DNA of 64,000 nt from Paraburkholderia sacchari (lineage in GTDB: Bacteria > Pseudomonadota > Gammaproteobacteria > Burkholderiales > Burkholderiaceae), in the NCBI RefSeq assembly GCF_000785435.2, contig NZ_JTDB02000008.1, forward strand, positions 1 through 64,000, given 5' to 3'. This document shows, piece by piece, positions 41,427-52,103 of this stretch (its first letter is position 1; each line of letters starts with the position of its first letter). The notes beneath the pieces are model-generated. The model saw nothing but the letters and a program-made list of their open reading frames with translations. It searched no databases and was not told where the DNA came from. The translations under genes were made by a program, and so were the position numbers.

Positions 41427-43420
41427 GTGGGTTCCGTCTCGTCATGCGTGGGTGGGTTCGTGGGCTGCGCATCGCCGGGCCGCTCGCGCCGGCTGCGCGC
41501 GGCGAGATGCGCGTCGTAGTGCTCGCGCGCCTCGCGCACGGCGGCGCGCGTCGATACCTCGGGCACGGCGACTTCCCACCACCAGCCGCCTTCCTCGGTC
41601 GTGCGCGCAGGGTCGGTGTCGATGCTGATGAGGTAGGTGCGTGAAGCCGCGCGTGCACGTTGCAGCGCGGTTTCGAGTTCCGCGATGTTGGCGACGTGCT
41701 CGGCCTGCGCTCCCAGCGCGCGCGCGTGCGAGGCGAAGTCGATGCGCGGCGCGCCAAGCGGCCCTTGCGCGCAGTCCTCGAACAAATTGTTGAACGGCGC
41801 GCCGCCGCAGGCCTGCTGGAGCCGGTTGATGCAGCCGTAGCCGCGGTTGTCGAGCACGACAATGATGAGCTTCGCGCCCAGCATCACCGATGTGGCGATC
41901 TCGCTGTTCATCATCAGATAGCTGCCGTCGCCCACCATGACGATCACTTCGCGTTCGGGCCGCGCGAGCTTCGCGCCGAGCCCGCCCGCGATCTCGTAGC
42001 CCATGCACGAGTAGCCGTATTCGACGTGGTACGCGCCTGGCTGGCCTGCGCGCCAGAGCTTGTGCAGTTCGGCGGGCAGGGTGCCGGCGGCGCACACGAC
42101 AATGTCTTCGGTGTACGAACGGCTCGACGAGCGCTGCACCGCGCCGATCACATCGGCATCGTAGGGCAGGCTGTGACGGTCCTGCGGCGCGTGCGTGAGC
42201 GCCTCCACGCTCGCGCGCCATTCGTCGGCGAGGCGCCGCGCGTAAGCGGTCCAGTTCGCGTCCGCGCGCCAGTTGAGGAGCTCGTCGCCGAGCGCTGCGA
42301 GTGCGAGCTTCGCATCGGCCTCCACGGTCAGCCCGTTGTGCTTGAGTGCGTCGAAGCCGTTCGCGTTCACGCCGATCACATGTGCATGCGCGAACAGCGA
42401 ATTCGAGCCGGTCGTGAAGTCCTGCAGGCGCGTGCCCACCGCGAGAATGCAGTCGGCGTCGCGCGCGAGCGCGTTCGCGGCAGGCGAGCCCGTCACACCG
42501 ATCGCACCCACGTTGAGCGGGTCGTCCCAGGCGAGCGCGCCTTTGCCCGCCTGCGTCTCCGCCACCGGAATGCCGCGCGCGGTGGCGAGCGTCTTGAGTT
42601 GAGCGGCGGCGCGCGAGTAGAGCACGCCGCCGCCCGCGACAATGAGCGGCCGCTTGGCGCGATGCAGTTGCGCGAGCGCCGCGTCGATCTCGCTTTGCAC
42701 CGGCGCATTCGCGTGAAAGCTCACGAGACGCGGCGTGAAGAAGCTCGCGGGATAGTCCCACGCCATCGCCTGCACGTCCTGCGGCAGCGCGAGCGTAACC
42801 GGGCCGCACAGCGCGGCGTCGGTGAGCACGCGCAGCGCACGCGGCAAGGCGGTGAGCAATTGCGCGGGATGCACGATGCGGTCGAAATAGCGCGATACCG
42901 GCTTGAGCGCGTCGTTGGCGGAGACGCTGCCGTCATGAGGATCTTCGACTTGCTGAAGCACCGGGTCGGGTTCGCGCGAGACGAACGTGTCGCCGGGCAA
43001 GAGCAGGAGCGGCAGGCGGTTCACGTGCGCGAGCGCGGCGGCCGTCACGAGGTTGGTGGCGCCGGGGCCGATCGAGGTCGTGACGGCCATCATGCGGCGG
43101 CGGAAATGCGCCTTCGCGTAGGCGATCGCGCTGTGCGCCATCGCTTGCTCGTTGTGCGCGCGCAGCGTCGGCAGTTCGTGGCGATAGTGATAGAGCGCCT
43201 CGCCGAGGCCCGCCACGTTGCCGTGCCCGAAAATGGCGAACACGCCGCCGAATAGCGGCTCGGTGCGGCCCGAGCCGTCATCGCAGGCCACGCGCTGCGC
43301 CGCGAGAAAGCGCACTAGCGCCTGTGCCGCGGTGAGGCGCACCGTGGCGGCAGGCGCGTTCGGCTGGGCGTCAGGCGTTGTGTGCGATGTGCCGGCGTTG
43401 GGAGCGACGCGCTGATTCAT
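41423..43420 (-). CDS. iolD: 3D-(3,5/4)-trihydroxycyclohexane-1,2-dione acylhydrolase
   Basis: A 665-residue thiamine diphosphate enzyme that opens the inositol ring to 5-deoxy-glucuronate. ThDP features: glutamate region in the N-domain, GPGATNLVTAAALAHVNRLP, and the GDGSYLMMNSEIATSVMLGA (cofactor-binding GDG...N) block, followed by RGYGCINRLQQACGG. Length is usual for IolD (about 640). Both ends overlap neighbours by ATGA. Two short tails (residues 1-22 and after 640) are variable. Confidence 0.95.
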   Translation of the reverse strand: MNQRVAPNAGTSHTTPDAQPNAPAATVRLTAAQALVRFLAAQRVACDDGSGRTEPLFGGVFAIFGHGNVAGLGEALYHYRHELPTLRAHNEQAMAHSAIAYAKAHFRRRMMAVTTSIGPGATNLVTAAALAHVNRLPLLLLPGDTFVSREPDPVLQQVEDPHDGSVSANDALKPVSRYFDRIVHPAQLLTALPRALRVLTDAALCGPVTLALPQDVQAMAWDYPASFFTPRLVSFHANAPVQSEIDAALAQLHRAKRPLIVAGGGVLYSRAAAQLKTLATARGIPVAETQAGKGALAWDDPLNVGAIGVTGSPAANALARDADCILAVGTRLQDFTTGSNSLFAHAHVIGVNANGFDALKHNGLTVEADAKLALAALGDELLNWRADANWTAYARRLADEWRASVEALTHAPQDRHSLPYDADVIGAVQRSSSRSYTEDIVVCAAGTLPAELHKLWRAGQPGAYHVEYGYSCMGYEIAGGLGAKLARPEREVIVMVGDGSYLMMNSEIATSVMLGAKLIIVVLDNRGYGCINRLQQACGGAPFNNLFEDCAQGPLGAPRIDFASHARALGAQAEHVANIAELETALQRARAASRTYLISIDTDPARTTEEGGWWWEVAVPEVSTRAAVREAREHYDAHLAARSRRERPGDAQPTNPPTHDETEPT

Positions 43421-45432
43421 GCTGCTTTCTCCTCATGCGTGGCGTGAACATCGCGCTGCGTCTTGTCTTGCACCTGGCTGCGCGCCGTGCGCCACGCCGC
43501 AATCAGCGTCTCGAACGCACGGCGCACGCGTGCGATCAATTCCTGATCGTCGATTTCACCCGCGAGCCAGGCGAGGCTCGGCTCATAGAAGATCGTGCGG
43601 CCCACCGTGAAGCCACGGCACGTCCGCGAAGCAGCCGCCGCGCGAAAGTCGCTCGTCAATTGCTCGATGGGCGCCGAGAGGCCCAGCAGCACCACGCCGC
43701 GGCAATGCGGATCGCGCTCGGCGATCAGTGCGTCGATCTCGCGCCACTGCGCCGCAGCCATCGGTTCGAGCTTCCACCACTCGGGGTAAAGGCCGATGTT
43801 GTAGAGCCGCTTGAGCGCGCGATAGACGGTGTCGGGCGCATTCGGCTTGCCATCGAGCTTCGGCGGAATCACTTCGAGCAGCAGTTCGTGGCCGCTTGCC
43901 TGCACCGCGTCGTAGAGCGCGCGCAACTGCGCTTCCTGTTCGAGGCGCTGCTCGACCGGCTCATCGGGATGGAACTGCACGAGACACTTGACCGTATGCC
44001 CGATGGGCCAGGCCGCGAGCGTGGTGCCGATCGAGCGGCCATGGTCGAACACCAGCGGCACCGAGCCCGGCAGCTCGACTGGGCGGCCGATCCACCAGTC
44101 GCGCCCGGTTGCTGCGTTGAGCGCGTCCTGGCCGTAGCGGTCGTCGATCAGGACGCCTATGCGGCCTTGCAGGCCAAGCGCGCTTTCCGTTTGCGCCACG
44201 GCGTCGACGAACAGATTCTTCAGGTGCGAAATGCGCGCCTCGCTGGCGCCGGTTTGCTGGGCGAGGTCGAAGAACTGATTGCGATGGTCGAATGCGAAGC
44301 CCAGTACCTCGTCGTACTGCTTGCGCGCGGGCGTCACGCGATGCAGCCGGGCGAGCGTGGCATCGCGGTCGGGGCGGCGCATGCGAATGGGGTCCGCCGC
44401 GGCTTCGCGCAGGAAATAGTCGAGCTCCGCGGGTGTGGGCATGGCCGGCGCACAGCCGTGGCGCGAGACCACCAGCGCGCCGCAAGCATTGGCCGCGCGC
44501 GCGCAGTCGTCCAGCGGCGCGTCGCGCAGCCAGCCCGAAAGAAACCCTGCGGCGAACGCATCGCCTGCGCCTAGCACGTTGAGCACTTCGACCTCCACGC
44601 CGCGTTGCAGCGGCACGGCATCGAGCGAATCGGGCACGGCGCCCTCGATGATCTGGCAGCCGAGCGGGCCGCGCTTCACGAGCAGCGTGGCGGCCGTGAC
44701 CTCGCGCACGCGCTTGAGCGCGTCGGCGAGCGTCTCCTTGCCGCCCGCGATGCGAAACTCCTCCTCAGTGCCGATCACGAGGTCGAAGCGCGGCAAGATC
44801 CGCTGCAGATGCTCGCTCACGCCCGCGCTCGCGATAAAGCGCGTCTCGCCGTCGGCCTTGCCGGTCAGGCCCCAGAGCACCGGGCGATAATCGATGTCGA
44901 GCACGGTGCGCACATCGTTGCGGCGCGCGTAATCGAGTGCGGTCAGGCTCGCGCGATTCACCTGCCCGGTCGAAAAGTGCGTGCCGGTAATGAGCAGCGC
45001 TTTCGACGAGGCAATGAAGGCTTCGTCGAAGTCGCCCGCATCGACAGCCATATCGGCGCAGTTCTCCCGATAGAAAATGAGCGGAAAGGTGTCGCGGTCC
45101 TTCAAGCCGAGCAGCACGAGGGCGGTGAGCCGCTCGCGGTCGATGCGCACGCGGCTCGTGTCGCAGCCTTCCTTCGCGAGGGTTTCGGTGAGGAAGCGGC
45201 CCATATGGTCGTCGCCGACGCGCGTGAGCATGGCCGCGTTCAGGCCGAGCCGCGCGCAGCCAAAGGCGATGTTCGCCGATGAACCGCCGAGATACTTGGC
45301 GAAGGTGGAAACATCCTCGAGCCGCGCGCCGACCTGCTGCGCATAGAGATCCACGCCGAGCCGGCCGAGGCAGACGATGTCGCGGCTGCGCGCGCTCGCG
45401 AAGCGCGAAGGGGGGGTGCTAGGGAGAGCCAT
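43417..45432 (-). CDS. iolC: fused 5-dehydro-2-deoxygluconokinase / DUF2090 aldolase
   Basis: A 671-residue two-domain protein. Residues 1-335 are a PfkB-type kinase (DIVCLGRLGVDLYAQQVGAR, and the ATP/catalytic motif NVLGAGDAFAAGFLSGWLRD) that phosphorylates 2-deoxy-5-keto-gluconate. Residues 350-650 are a DUF2090 domain resembling class I aldolases, thought to split the product into dihydroxyacetone phosphate and malonate semialdehyde. That replaces separate iolC and iolJ genes. ATG 45432 is chosen because AGGA lies six bases upstream. It is 33 bases after the transporter ATPase gene and coupled to iolD by ATGA. Confidence 0.93.
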   Translation of the reverse strand: MALPSTPPSRFASARSRDIVCLGRLGVDLYAQQVGARLEDVSTFAKYLGGSSANIAFGCARLGLNAAMLTRVGDDHMGRFLTETLAKEGCDTSRVRIDRERLTALVLLGLKDRDTFPLIFYRENCADMAVDAGDFDEAFIASSKALLITGTHFSTGQVNRASLTALDYARRNDVRTVLDIDYRPVLWGLTGKADGETRFIASAGVSEHLQRILPRFDLVIGTEEEFRIAGGKETLADALKRVREVTAATLLVKRGPLGCQIIEGAVPDSLDAVPLQRGVEVEVLNVLGAGDAFAAGFLSGWLRDAPLDDCARAANACGALVVSRHGCAPAMPTPAELDYFLREAAADPIRMRRPDRDATLARLHRVTPARKQYDEVLGFAFDHRNQFFDLAQQTGASEARISHLKNLFVDAVAQTESALGLQGRIGVLIDDRYGQDALNAATGRDWWIGRPVELPGSVPLVFDHGRSIGTTLAAWPIGHTVKCLVQFHPDEPVEQRLEQEAQLRALYDAVQASGHELLLEVIPPKLDGKPNAPDTVYRALKRLYNIGLYPEWWKLEPMAAAQWREIDALIAERDPHCRGVVLLGLSAPIEQLTSDFRAAAASRTCRGFTVGRTIFYEPSLAWLAGEIDDQELIARVRRAFETLIAAWRTARSQVQDKTQRDVHATHEEKAA

Positions 45433-45465
45433 GAGCATTCCTGAAGTATTCGTTCCCGCACGTAT

Positions 45466-46302
45466 TCAAATGGTTGCGCCGTCGAGCTCGGCAATCATCT
45501 TCTGCATCTCCGCGCCGCCGGCCATCATGTCGAGCACCTCGTTCTTGCTGATTGTGTCTTTCGTGTAGGTGCCGAGCGAGCGGCCGCGATTGAGCAGCGT
45601 GAACGAGTCGCCAATCGGGTACGCGTGGTGGACGTTGTGCGTGATGAAGATCACCGAAATGCCTTTGGCGCGCGCGTTATGAATCAGCTTGAGCACGTTG
45701 AAGCTCTGCTTCACGCCGAGCGCGGCCGTTGGTTCGTCGAGAATCAGCACCCGTGCGCCGAAGTGAATCGCCCGCGCGATCGCGAGGCACTGGCGCTCGC
45801 CGCCCGACATCGTGCCGATGGCCTGGTGCGGGTCACGCACGTTGATGCCCATTTCGGAGAGGCGCTCTTTCGCAATGGTTGCGCTCGCATCTAGATCCAT
45901 CACGTTGATGAAGCCAAAGAGCTTCTTCTGCGGTTCGCGGCCCATGAAGAAGTTGCGCGCCACCGAGAGCAGCGGCACCAGCGCGAGATCCTGATAGACC
46001 GTCGCGATGCCGAGATCGAGCGCGTCCTTGGGCGAATCGAAGTGCACGGGCTTGCCGTCCACGAAATACTGGCCCGAAGTGGGCGCGTGCACGCCGGCCA
46101 GCGTCTTGATGAGCGTGGACTTGCCCGCTCCGTTGTCGCCGAGCAGGCAGTGCACTTCGCCGCGCTTCAGTCGCAGCGTGACGCCGCTGAGCGCGATGAC
46201 CTTGCCGAAGTACTTGCTGACGTTTTCCAGCGCGAGGATCGTGTCACCGCTTTCACCGGAGGCGGCACTTGCGTTGGCTGTGCTGTTTTGCGAGCGTGTC
46301 AT
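45466..46302 (-). CDS. inositol-type sugar ABC transporter ATP-binding protein (IatA-like, single domain)
   Basis: A 278-residue ATPase with one nucleotide-binding domain: LLGDNGAGKSTLIKTLAG (Walker A), MSGGERQCLAIARAIHFGAR (signature) and LILDEPTAALGVKQ (Walker B). Most sugar CUT2 ATPases have two such domains (about 500 residues), but inositol-type and FrcA-like ones have one. VIFITHNVHHAYPIGDSFTL is typical of this type. ATG 46302 follows GGAGG. Placement with a permease and binding protein upstream and iolC downstream supports inositol as substrate. Confidence 0.9.
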   Translation of the reverse strand: MTRSQNSTANASAASGESGDTILALENVSKYFGKVIALSGVTLRLKRGEVHCLLGDNGAGKSTLIKTLAGVHAPTSGQYFVDGKPVHFDSPKDALDLGIATVYQDLALVPLLSVARNFFMGREPQKKLFGFINVMDLDASATIAKERLSEMGINVRDPHQAIGTMSGGERQCLAIARAIHFGARVLILDEPTAALGVKQSFNVLKLIHNARAKGISVIFITHNVHHAYPIGDSFTLLNRGRSLGTYTKDTISKNEVLDMMAGGAEMQKMIAELDGATI

Positions 46303-46315
46303 GTCGGCCTCCGGC

Positions 46316-47491
<1,176 letters not shown>

Positions 47492-47566
47492 GATGGCTCC
47501 TTGATTCGACCGCACCGTGCCAGGTGCGGCCTCTTGCTGACGAGAAGACGCTTTGAACCTGCGGGA

Positions 47567-48628
47567 TCAGCGGTATTGACCCGCGTACTTAACGACTTTG
47601 TCGATATTCTCCTTGGTGATGAAACCCGGACCCGAACGGATATTGCGCGGTCCGTACGAGGGTTGCAGGCCGTAGGTGTCCAGACGCTGCTTGAACTTCG
47701 GATTCGCTTCGAGAATCTGGCGGATCTTCGCCGGATCGGTCGTATGCTCCTTCTTCACGATCGCGAGCACGGCCACCGGGATATAGCCTTGCAGATACGG
47801 CTGCTGGTCGATGGCGAACTGGATCGTGCCCGCGCCGATCGCCTTGGCGATCTCATCGGAGAAGTCGAAGGTGCAGAAGTAGATCTTGCCCGCGAGGCCC
47901 ATCTGCTGAACCGCCTTGAGCGTGGCGGCCGCCGGCACGGGACCGAGCGTGAGAATCGCGCCCGTGTTCGGGTGGTTGCGCAGATACGCGCTCACCTTCG
48001 ACTGGATTTCGGTCGGGTCCTGGCCCGAGTCGATCGTCGAGGTCTTGTAGTTCACGCCGATGGCGTCCGCAAAGCCGCGGCAACGGTCGAACGAAACCGT
48101 ATTGGTCGCGATATGGTTCACGCAGAGAAACGACTTCACGCCCGCGGCCTTGGCCTTTTCGCCGGCTGCGTGGCCCGCCACGTATTCGGGCTGCCCCACA
48201 TGCATGATCGCGCCGAGCTTCGCGCTTTGTTCCTCGGTGCCGGAGTTGATCGTGACGAGCGGGATCTTCTTTTCGGTGACCTTGCCGATGGAATTCTTCA
48301 GCACGTCGTAGTCGGCGATGGTGGTGATGACGCCGTCGTAGTTGCGCGCGGCGGCCTGCTCGATCAGGCGCGCCATGTCGGCGATGTCGCCGTTGGGCGG
48401 ATTGCGGTAGTCGGTTTCGACGTTGAAGTCTTCGTCGGCCTGCTTGATGGCGTTCTTGATGGTGTTCCACCACGAGTCCGAATCCGGCGCGTGGCTGATC
48501 AGCACGAAGTGCGCGTCGGCGGCCTGCGCCGGTTGCGCACCCAGCGCGCTCAAGCCGGTCAGTCCCGCTGCCAGCGTGAGCGCCGCGGCCAACCTTCGGA
48601 GCATGGTCTTGCCCTTGCGTTGCGTCAT
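47567..48628 (-). CDS. inositol-type sugar ABC transporter substrate-binding protein (IbpA-like)
   Basis: A 353-residue periplasmic binding protein of the CUT2 (peripla_BP_4) family. The signal peptide ends AQPAQAADA (cut near residue 37). The mature part starts HFVLISHAPDSDSWWNTIKN and has the GQPEYVAGHAAGEKAKAAG and GAILTLGPVPAAATLKAVQQ segments. ATG 48628 has a GGAG site five bases upstream. First gene of the seven-gene inositol operon. Related Caulobacter IbpA binds myo-inositol; substrate here is inferred from context. Confidence 0.9.
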   Translation of the reverse strand: MTQRKGKTMLRRLAAALTLAAGLTGLSALGAQPAQAADAHFVLISHAPDSDSWWNTIKNAIKQADEDFNVETDYRNPPNGDIADMARLIEQAAARNYDGVITTIADYDVLKNSIGKVTEKKIPLVTINSGTEEQSAKLGAIMHVGQPEYVAGHAAGEKAKAAGVKSFLCVNHIATNTVSFDRCRGFADAIGVNYKTSTIDSGQDPTEIQSKVSAYLRNHPNTGAILTLGPVPAAATLKAVQQMGLAGKIYFCTFDFSDEIAKAIGAGTIQFAIDQQPYLQGYIPVAVLAIVKKEHTTDPAKIRQILEANPKFKQRLDTYGLQPSYGPRNIRSGPGFITKENIDKVVKYAGQYR

Positions 48629-48714
48629 TGTCTCCACCTTTCTCGGTCTGTCGTTCGTTCTTGGGGTGAGCGACGCGCGCTTTCTGGCTTGCGTTGCCGC
48701 TTCGCTCATCGACA

Positions 48715-48743
48715 AGATTAGGCGATCGTTGGATGAGTTGCAA
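48715..48743 (-). promoter_or_regulatory. promoter of the inositol transporter-iolCDEB operon
   Basis: On the minus strand, TTGCAA (48743-48738) and TAATCT (48720-48715) are separated by 17 bases. The start codon is about 80 bases further on. Confidence 0.5.
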
Positions 48744-48768
48744 CAGAAATTTCATTGCAAATAAAAAT

Positions 48769-48807
48769 GGAAAATCTGTTCCAATTGGGTGTGGCGCTGC
48801 CTATAAT
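48769..48807 (+). promoter_or_regulatory. regulator promoter with GGAA-N6-TTCC operator
   Basis: GGAA (48769-48772), six bases and TTCC (48779-48782) form the palindrome described as the binding site of RpiR-type IolR in rhizobia. Its right half overlaps a -35-like TTCCAA (48779-48784), 17 bases before a perfect TATAAT (48802-48807). Binding here would block the regulator's own promoter and could act on the divergent operon promoter about 30 bases away. Confidence 0.65.
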
Positions 48808-48899
48808 CGGCTCCGTTGGCAGGCCGTTCGAAAGCGGGCTCAGTAAGGGTTTGCGGCACGGCTTTGCCACACTGCAGCAAGCAACAGGGAAAAACGATC

Positions 48900-49790
48900 A
48901 TGGCCGATGAAACCAGCGACGCCGTAGCGGGCGTGGACGAATTGATGCAGCGCATCGCGCACGAGTACGAGGCGCTGCCGCGGCAGTTGAAGAGCGTCGC
49001 GACCTATATCGAGCAGAACCGCGCGAGCATCATGATGGATCGCACGAGCGACATTGCCGCGCGCTGCTCGGTGCATCCGTCGGCGGTGGTGCGCTTCGCG
49101 CAGCGCTTCGGCTTTTCGGGCTTCTCCGATTTGCAGGCGGTGTTCCGCCAGGCCTATGCGGGGCAGGGAGTGTCGGCCACGAGCTATCAGCAGCGCATAC
49201 GCCAGCTGATCGAGGCGAAAGACGGCAGCGCGAGCCCCGAGCTCGGCGGCGCGGTTGCGCGCGAATTCATCGGCGCGTGCCGCAATGGACTCGACGAACT
49301 GGAGGCAGGACTCGACGACGCGCAGTTCGACGCCGCCGTGAAAATGCTCGAGCACGCGGACAACATCTACGTGATTGGCGTGCGCCGCTCGTTCGCGGTG
49401 GCGAGCTATATCGTCTACGCCTTGCAGCACACGAGAAAGCGCGTGCATCTCGTGTCGGGCTTCGGCGGCATGTATCACGAGCAGATCCGCAGCGTGAAGA
49501 AGGGCGACGTGGTGATCGCCATCAGTTTTGCGCCCTATGGCAAGGAGACGCAGTACTGCCTGCGCGTGGCGCAGCAGCATCAGGCGAAGACGCTGGTTAT
49601 TACGGATAGCCAACTGTCTCCGATCGCGCGTCATGCCGATGCGCAGCTTTATGTGAAGGAGGGGAGCGCGTTCGCGTTCCGCTCGCTGACGAGCACGTTT
49701 TGCCTGTGCCAGGCGCTGTTCGTGGCGCTCGCGTACCGGCTAGAACTCAACGTGGAAGAATCGACCGACCCTGGAGAATACGATGACTGA
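48900..49790 (+). CDS. MurR/RpiR family regulator of inositol catabolism (IolR-like)
   Basis: A 296-residue regulator. The N-terminal RpiR helix-turn-helix (about residues 10-85) has SVATYIEQNRASIMMDRTSD and CSVHPSAVVRFAQRFGFSGF. The C-terminal SIS domain (130-265) binds a sugar phosphate; GDVVIAISFAPYGKETQYCL is its core. Rhizobial IolR proteins of this family repress iol genes until an intermediate such as 2-deoxy-5-keto-gluconate-6-phosphate appears. ATG 48900 follows AGGGA. It is divergent from the operon and overlaps iolG by 8 bases. Confidence 0.92.
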   Translation: MADETSDAVAGVDELMQRIAHEYEALPRQLKSVATYIEQNRASIMMDRTSDIAARCSVHPSAVVRFAQRFGFSGFSDLQAVFRQAYAGQGVSATSYQQRIRQLIEAKDGSASPELGGAVAREFIGACRNGLDELEAGLDDAQFDAAVKMLEHADNIYVIGVRRSFAVASYIVYALQHTRKRVHLVSGFGGMYHEQIRSVKKGDVVIAISFAPYGKETQYCLRVAQQHQAKTLVITDSQLSPIARHADAQLYVKEGSAFAFRSLTSTFCLCQALFVALAYRLELNVEESTDPGEYDD

Positions 49791-50802
49791 AGCAAGGACG
49801 CCGGATGCGGCGGTGAATGTTGCGGTATTCGGCGCGGGCCGCATCGGCCGGATTCATGCGGCGAACCTCGCGCGCCAGCCCGGCGTGCGCCTGAAGTACG
49901 TGGTCGATGTGAACCGCGAGGCTGCGGCCGCGCTCGCGGCGCAGCACGGCGCGAAAGTGGCCGACGTGGAGGGCGCGCTCGGCGACGCCTCGATCGACGC
50001 GAGCGTGATCTGCTCATCGACCGATACGCATTCCGAATTGATTTTGAAGTCTGCGGCGGCGGGCAAGCATATCTTCTGCGAGAAGCCGGTCGATCTCGCC
50101 ATCGCGCGCGCCCGCGAATGCGCCGACGCAGTGGCGCGCGCGGGCGTAGTGGCCATGATCGGCTTTCAGCGCCGCTACGATCCCACCTTTGCGGCGCTCA
50201 AGGCGCGTCTGGACGCCGGCGAAATCGGCACGCCCGAGATGCTGATCGTGACGAGCCGCGACCCGGGTGCGCCGCCCGTGGAATACATCCTGCACTCGGG
50301 CGGCATCTTCAAGGACATGCTGATCCACGACTTCGACATCTTCCGCTGGATTCTCGACGACGAAGCCGACACCGTGCATGCCACGGGCAGTTGCCTTTCC
50401 GACCCCGCCATCGCCGATGCGGGCGATATCGACTCCACCGCCGTCACGATCCGCACGAAGCGCGGCCGTCTTTGCCAGATCAACACGGCGCGGCGCGCGG
50501 CCTATGGTTACGACCAGCGCTTCGAGATTCTCGGCAGCGCGGGCATGCTGCAGGCCGGCAACATGACCCCTACCGAAGTGGTGTCGTGGACCAAAAGCGC
50601 GGTCGCGCGGGACGTGCCGGAGGCGTTTTTTCTCGAGCGCTACCGGGCCGCGTATGCGCGCGAGATGGCGCACTTTTACGAGGCCGTCACGCAGGGCGCG
50701 CCCGTGCGCACGAGCGTGGCCGACGGCCTCAAGGCGCTGGAACTGGCGGAGGCGGCGGCGCTGTCGTGGCGCGAGGGCCGCGTGGTGAAGCTGGGGGCGT
50801 GA
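49783..50802 (+). CDS. iolG: inositol 2-dehydrogenase
   Basis: A 339-residue Gfo/Idh/MocA oxidoreductase that oxidises myo-inositol to 2-keto-myo-inositol with NAD+. Rossmann motif VAVFGAGRIGRIHAANLARQ (residues 9-28), the EKP motif in GKHIFCEKPVDLAIARAREC and the family lysine are present. HDFDIFRWILDDEADTVHAT contains the catalytic aspartate-histidine pair. It starts inside the end of the regulator gene, with GGAG seven bases before the ATG, so the pair is translationally coupled. Confidence 0.93.
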   Translation: MTEARTPDAAVNVAVFGAGRIGRIHAANLARQPGVRLKYVVDVNREAAAALAAQHGAKVADVEGALGDASIDASVICSSTDTHSELILKSAAAGKHIFCEKPVDLAIARARECADAVARAGVVAMIGFQRRYDPTFAALKARLDAGEIGTPEMLIVTSRDPGAPPVEYILHSGGIFKDMLIHDFDIFRWILDDEADTVHATGSCLSDPAIADAGDIDSTAVTIRTKRGRLCQINTARRAAYGYDQRFEILGSAGMLQAGNMTPTEVVSWTKSAVARDVPEAFFLERYRAAYAREMAHFYEAVTQGAPVRTSVADGLKALELAEAAALSWREGRVVKLGA

Positions 50803-50874
50803 TCACGTCGCGCGAGTGAGGGCCGTGACGGCATCATGCTCGCCAGATAGAGAGGATGCCGAAGGAGACAGACG

Positions 50875-51951
50875 ATGCAGGCGAATGAACGTGTCCGGCC
50901 GTTGCGCGTGGGCGTGGCCGGACTGGGGCGGCTCGGGCGGCGGCACGCGCTCAATCTTGCGTATCGCGTGCCGGGCGCGATGCTGGCGGCCGTATGCAGC
51001 CCGCTCGACGACGATCTCGCGTGGGCGCGCGAAGCAATATCTGAAGCGCGGCAATACCGCGACTACGCCGAACTCCTGGCCGATCCAGCGGTGGACGCGG
51101 TGTGGCTCGTGACGCCTTCGGCGCTGCACGCGCAGCAGATCGTTGCTGCGTTGTACGCGGGCAAGCACGTATTCTGCGAGAAACCGCTCTCGCTCGATGT
51201 GGCCGAATGCGAGCGCGTGGTCGAGGAGGCGCGGCGCTTTCCGGCGCAGCAGGTGACGATTGGCTTCATGCGCCGTTTCGACTCTAGCTATCACGACGCG
51301 TTTTCGAAGCTGCGCGCCGGAGCGATCGGGCGGCCATTTCTGGTGCGCTCGCAAACCTGCGACCTCAACGATCCGGACGGCTTTTTCGTGCGCTTCGCGC
51401 CCGGCTCGGGTGGCATCTTCCTCGACTGCACCGTGCACGACATCGACGTCGCGCGCTGGCTGCTCGGCAAGCCGCGCGCCACGCGCGTGTTCGCGGCGGG
51501 CGCGGTGGCGTTGCATGAGGGCCTGCTTGAGTTCGGCGATGTCGACAACGGCGTGGCGATTTGCGAATTCGAAGGCGGCAAGCTCGCGATGTTCTATGCG
51601 TCGCGCACCATGGCGCATGGCAACGACACGTCGAGCGAGGTAATCGGCACGGCCGGCGCGCTGGCGATCGGCCATCTGCCGCGCTCGAACCGCGTGGAGA
51701 TCTACGACGCGCACGGCGTGCGCAGCGAATGCACGCCGACCTTTTTCGACCGCTTCGAGGAGGCGTTCCTGATCGAAGCGCAGGCGTTTGTCGCGGCGGT
51801 GCGCGCGCGTCGCGATGGCGAGGCCGGCGTGGCGGAGGACGCGGCGGCGAGCGCGGGGCAGGGCGCGACGCTTGAGGACGCGCTGGAGGCGACGCGAATA
51901 GGTTGCGCGTTGCGCGAGTCGCTGCGCACGGGGCAGGCGGTGACGCTCTGA
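50875..51951 (+). CDS. second Gfo/Idh/MocA oxidoreductase of the inositol locus
   Basis: A 358-residue paralogue of IolG: RVGVAGLGRLGRRHALNLAY (Rossmann), GKHVFCEKPLSLDVAECERV (EKP) and DCTVHDIDVARWLLGKPRAT (catalytic D-x3-H region). AAGGAGA precedes the ATG. Likely a scyllo-inositol or other inositol-isomer dehydrogenase that widens the substrate range of the pathway; the exact isomer is not predictable. It is 72 bases after iolG on the same strand. Confidence 0.88.
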   Translation: MQANERVRPLRVGVAGLGRLGRRHALNLAYRVPGAMLAAVCSPLDDDLAWAREAISEARQYRDYAELLADPAVDAVWLVTPSALHAQQIVAALYAGKHVFCEKPLSLDVAECERVVEEARRFPAQQVTIGFMRRFDSSYHDAFSKLRAGAIGRPFLVRSQTCDLNDPDGFFVRFAPGSGGIFLDCTVHDIDVARWLLGKPRATRVFAAGAVALHEGLLEFGDVDNGVAICEFEGGKLAMFYASRTMAHGNDTSSEVIGTAGALAIGHLPRSNRVEIYDAHGVRSECTPTFFDRFEEAFLIEAQAFVAAVRARRDGEAGVAEDAAASAGQGATLEDALEATRIGCALRESLRTGQAVTL

Positions 51952-52103
51952 GGCGCGAAGGGCGCCATGAGGGTGCAAGACGCCGTCAAGAGGGTGCCCG
52001 GGGCACGCAAGCGGCCTTGTACGCGGCTGCGGTAAAATCGCTGCTATCCGTGCACACCCTGCGCCCTCCGCCGAGGCGGCGCGCCAACGAAGGATCCAAC
52101 CCG

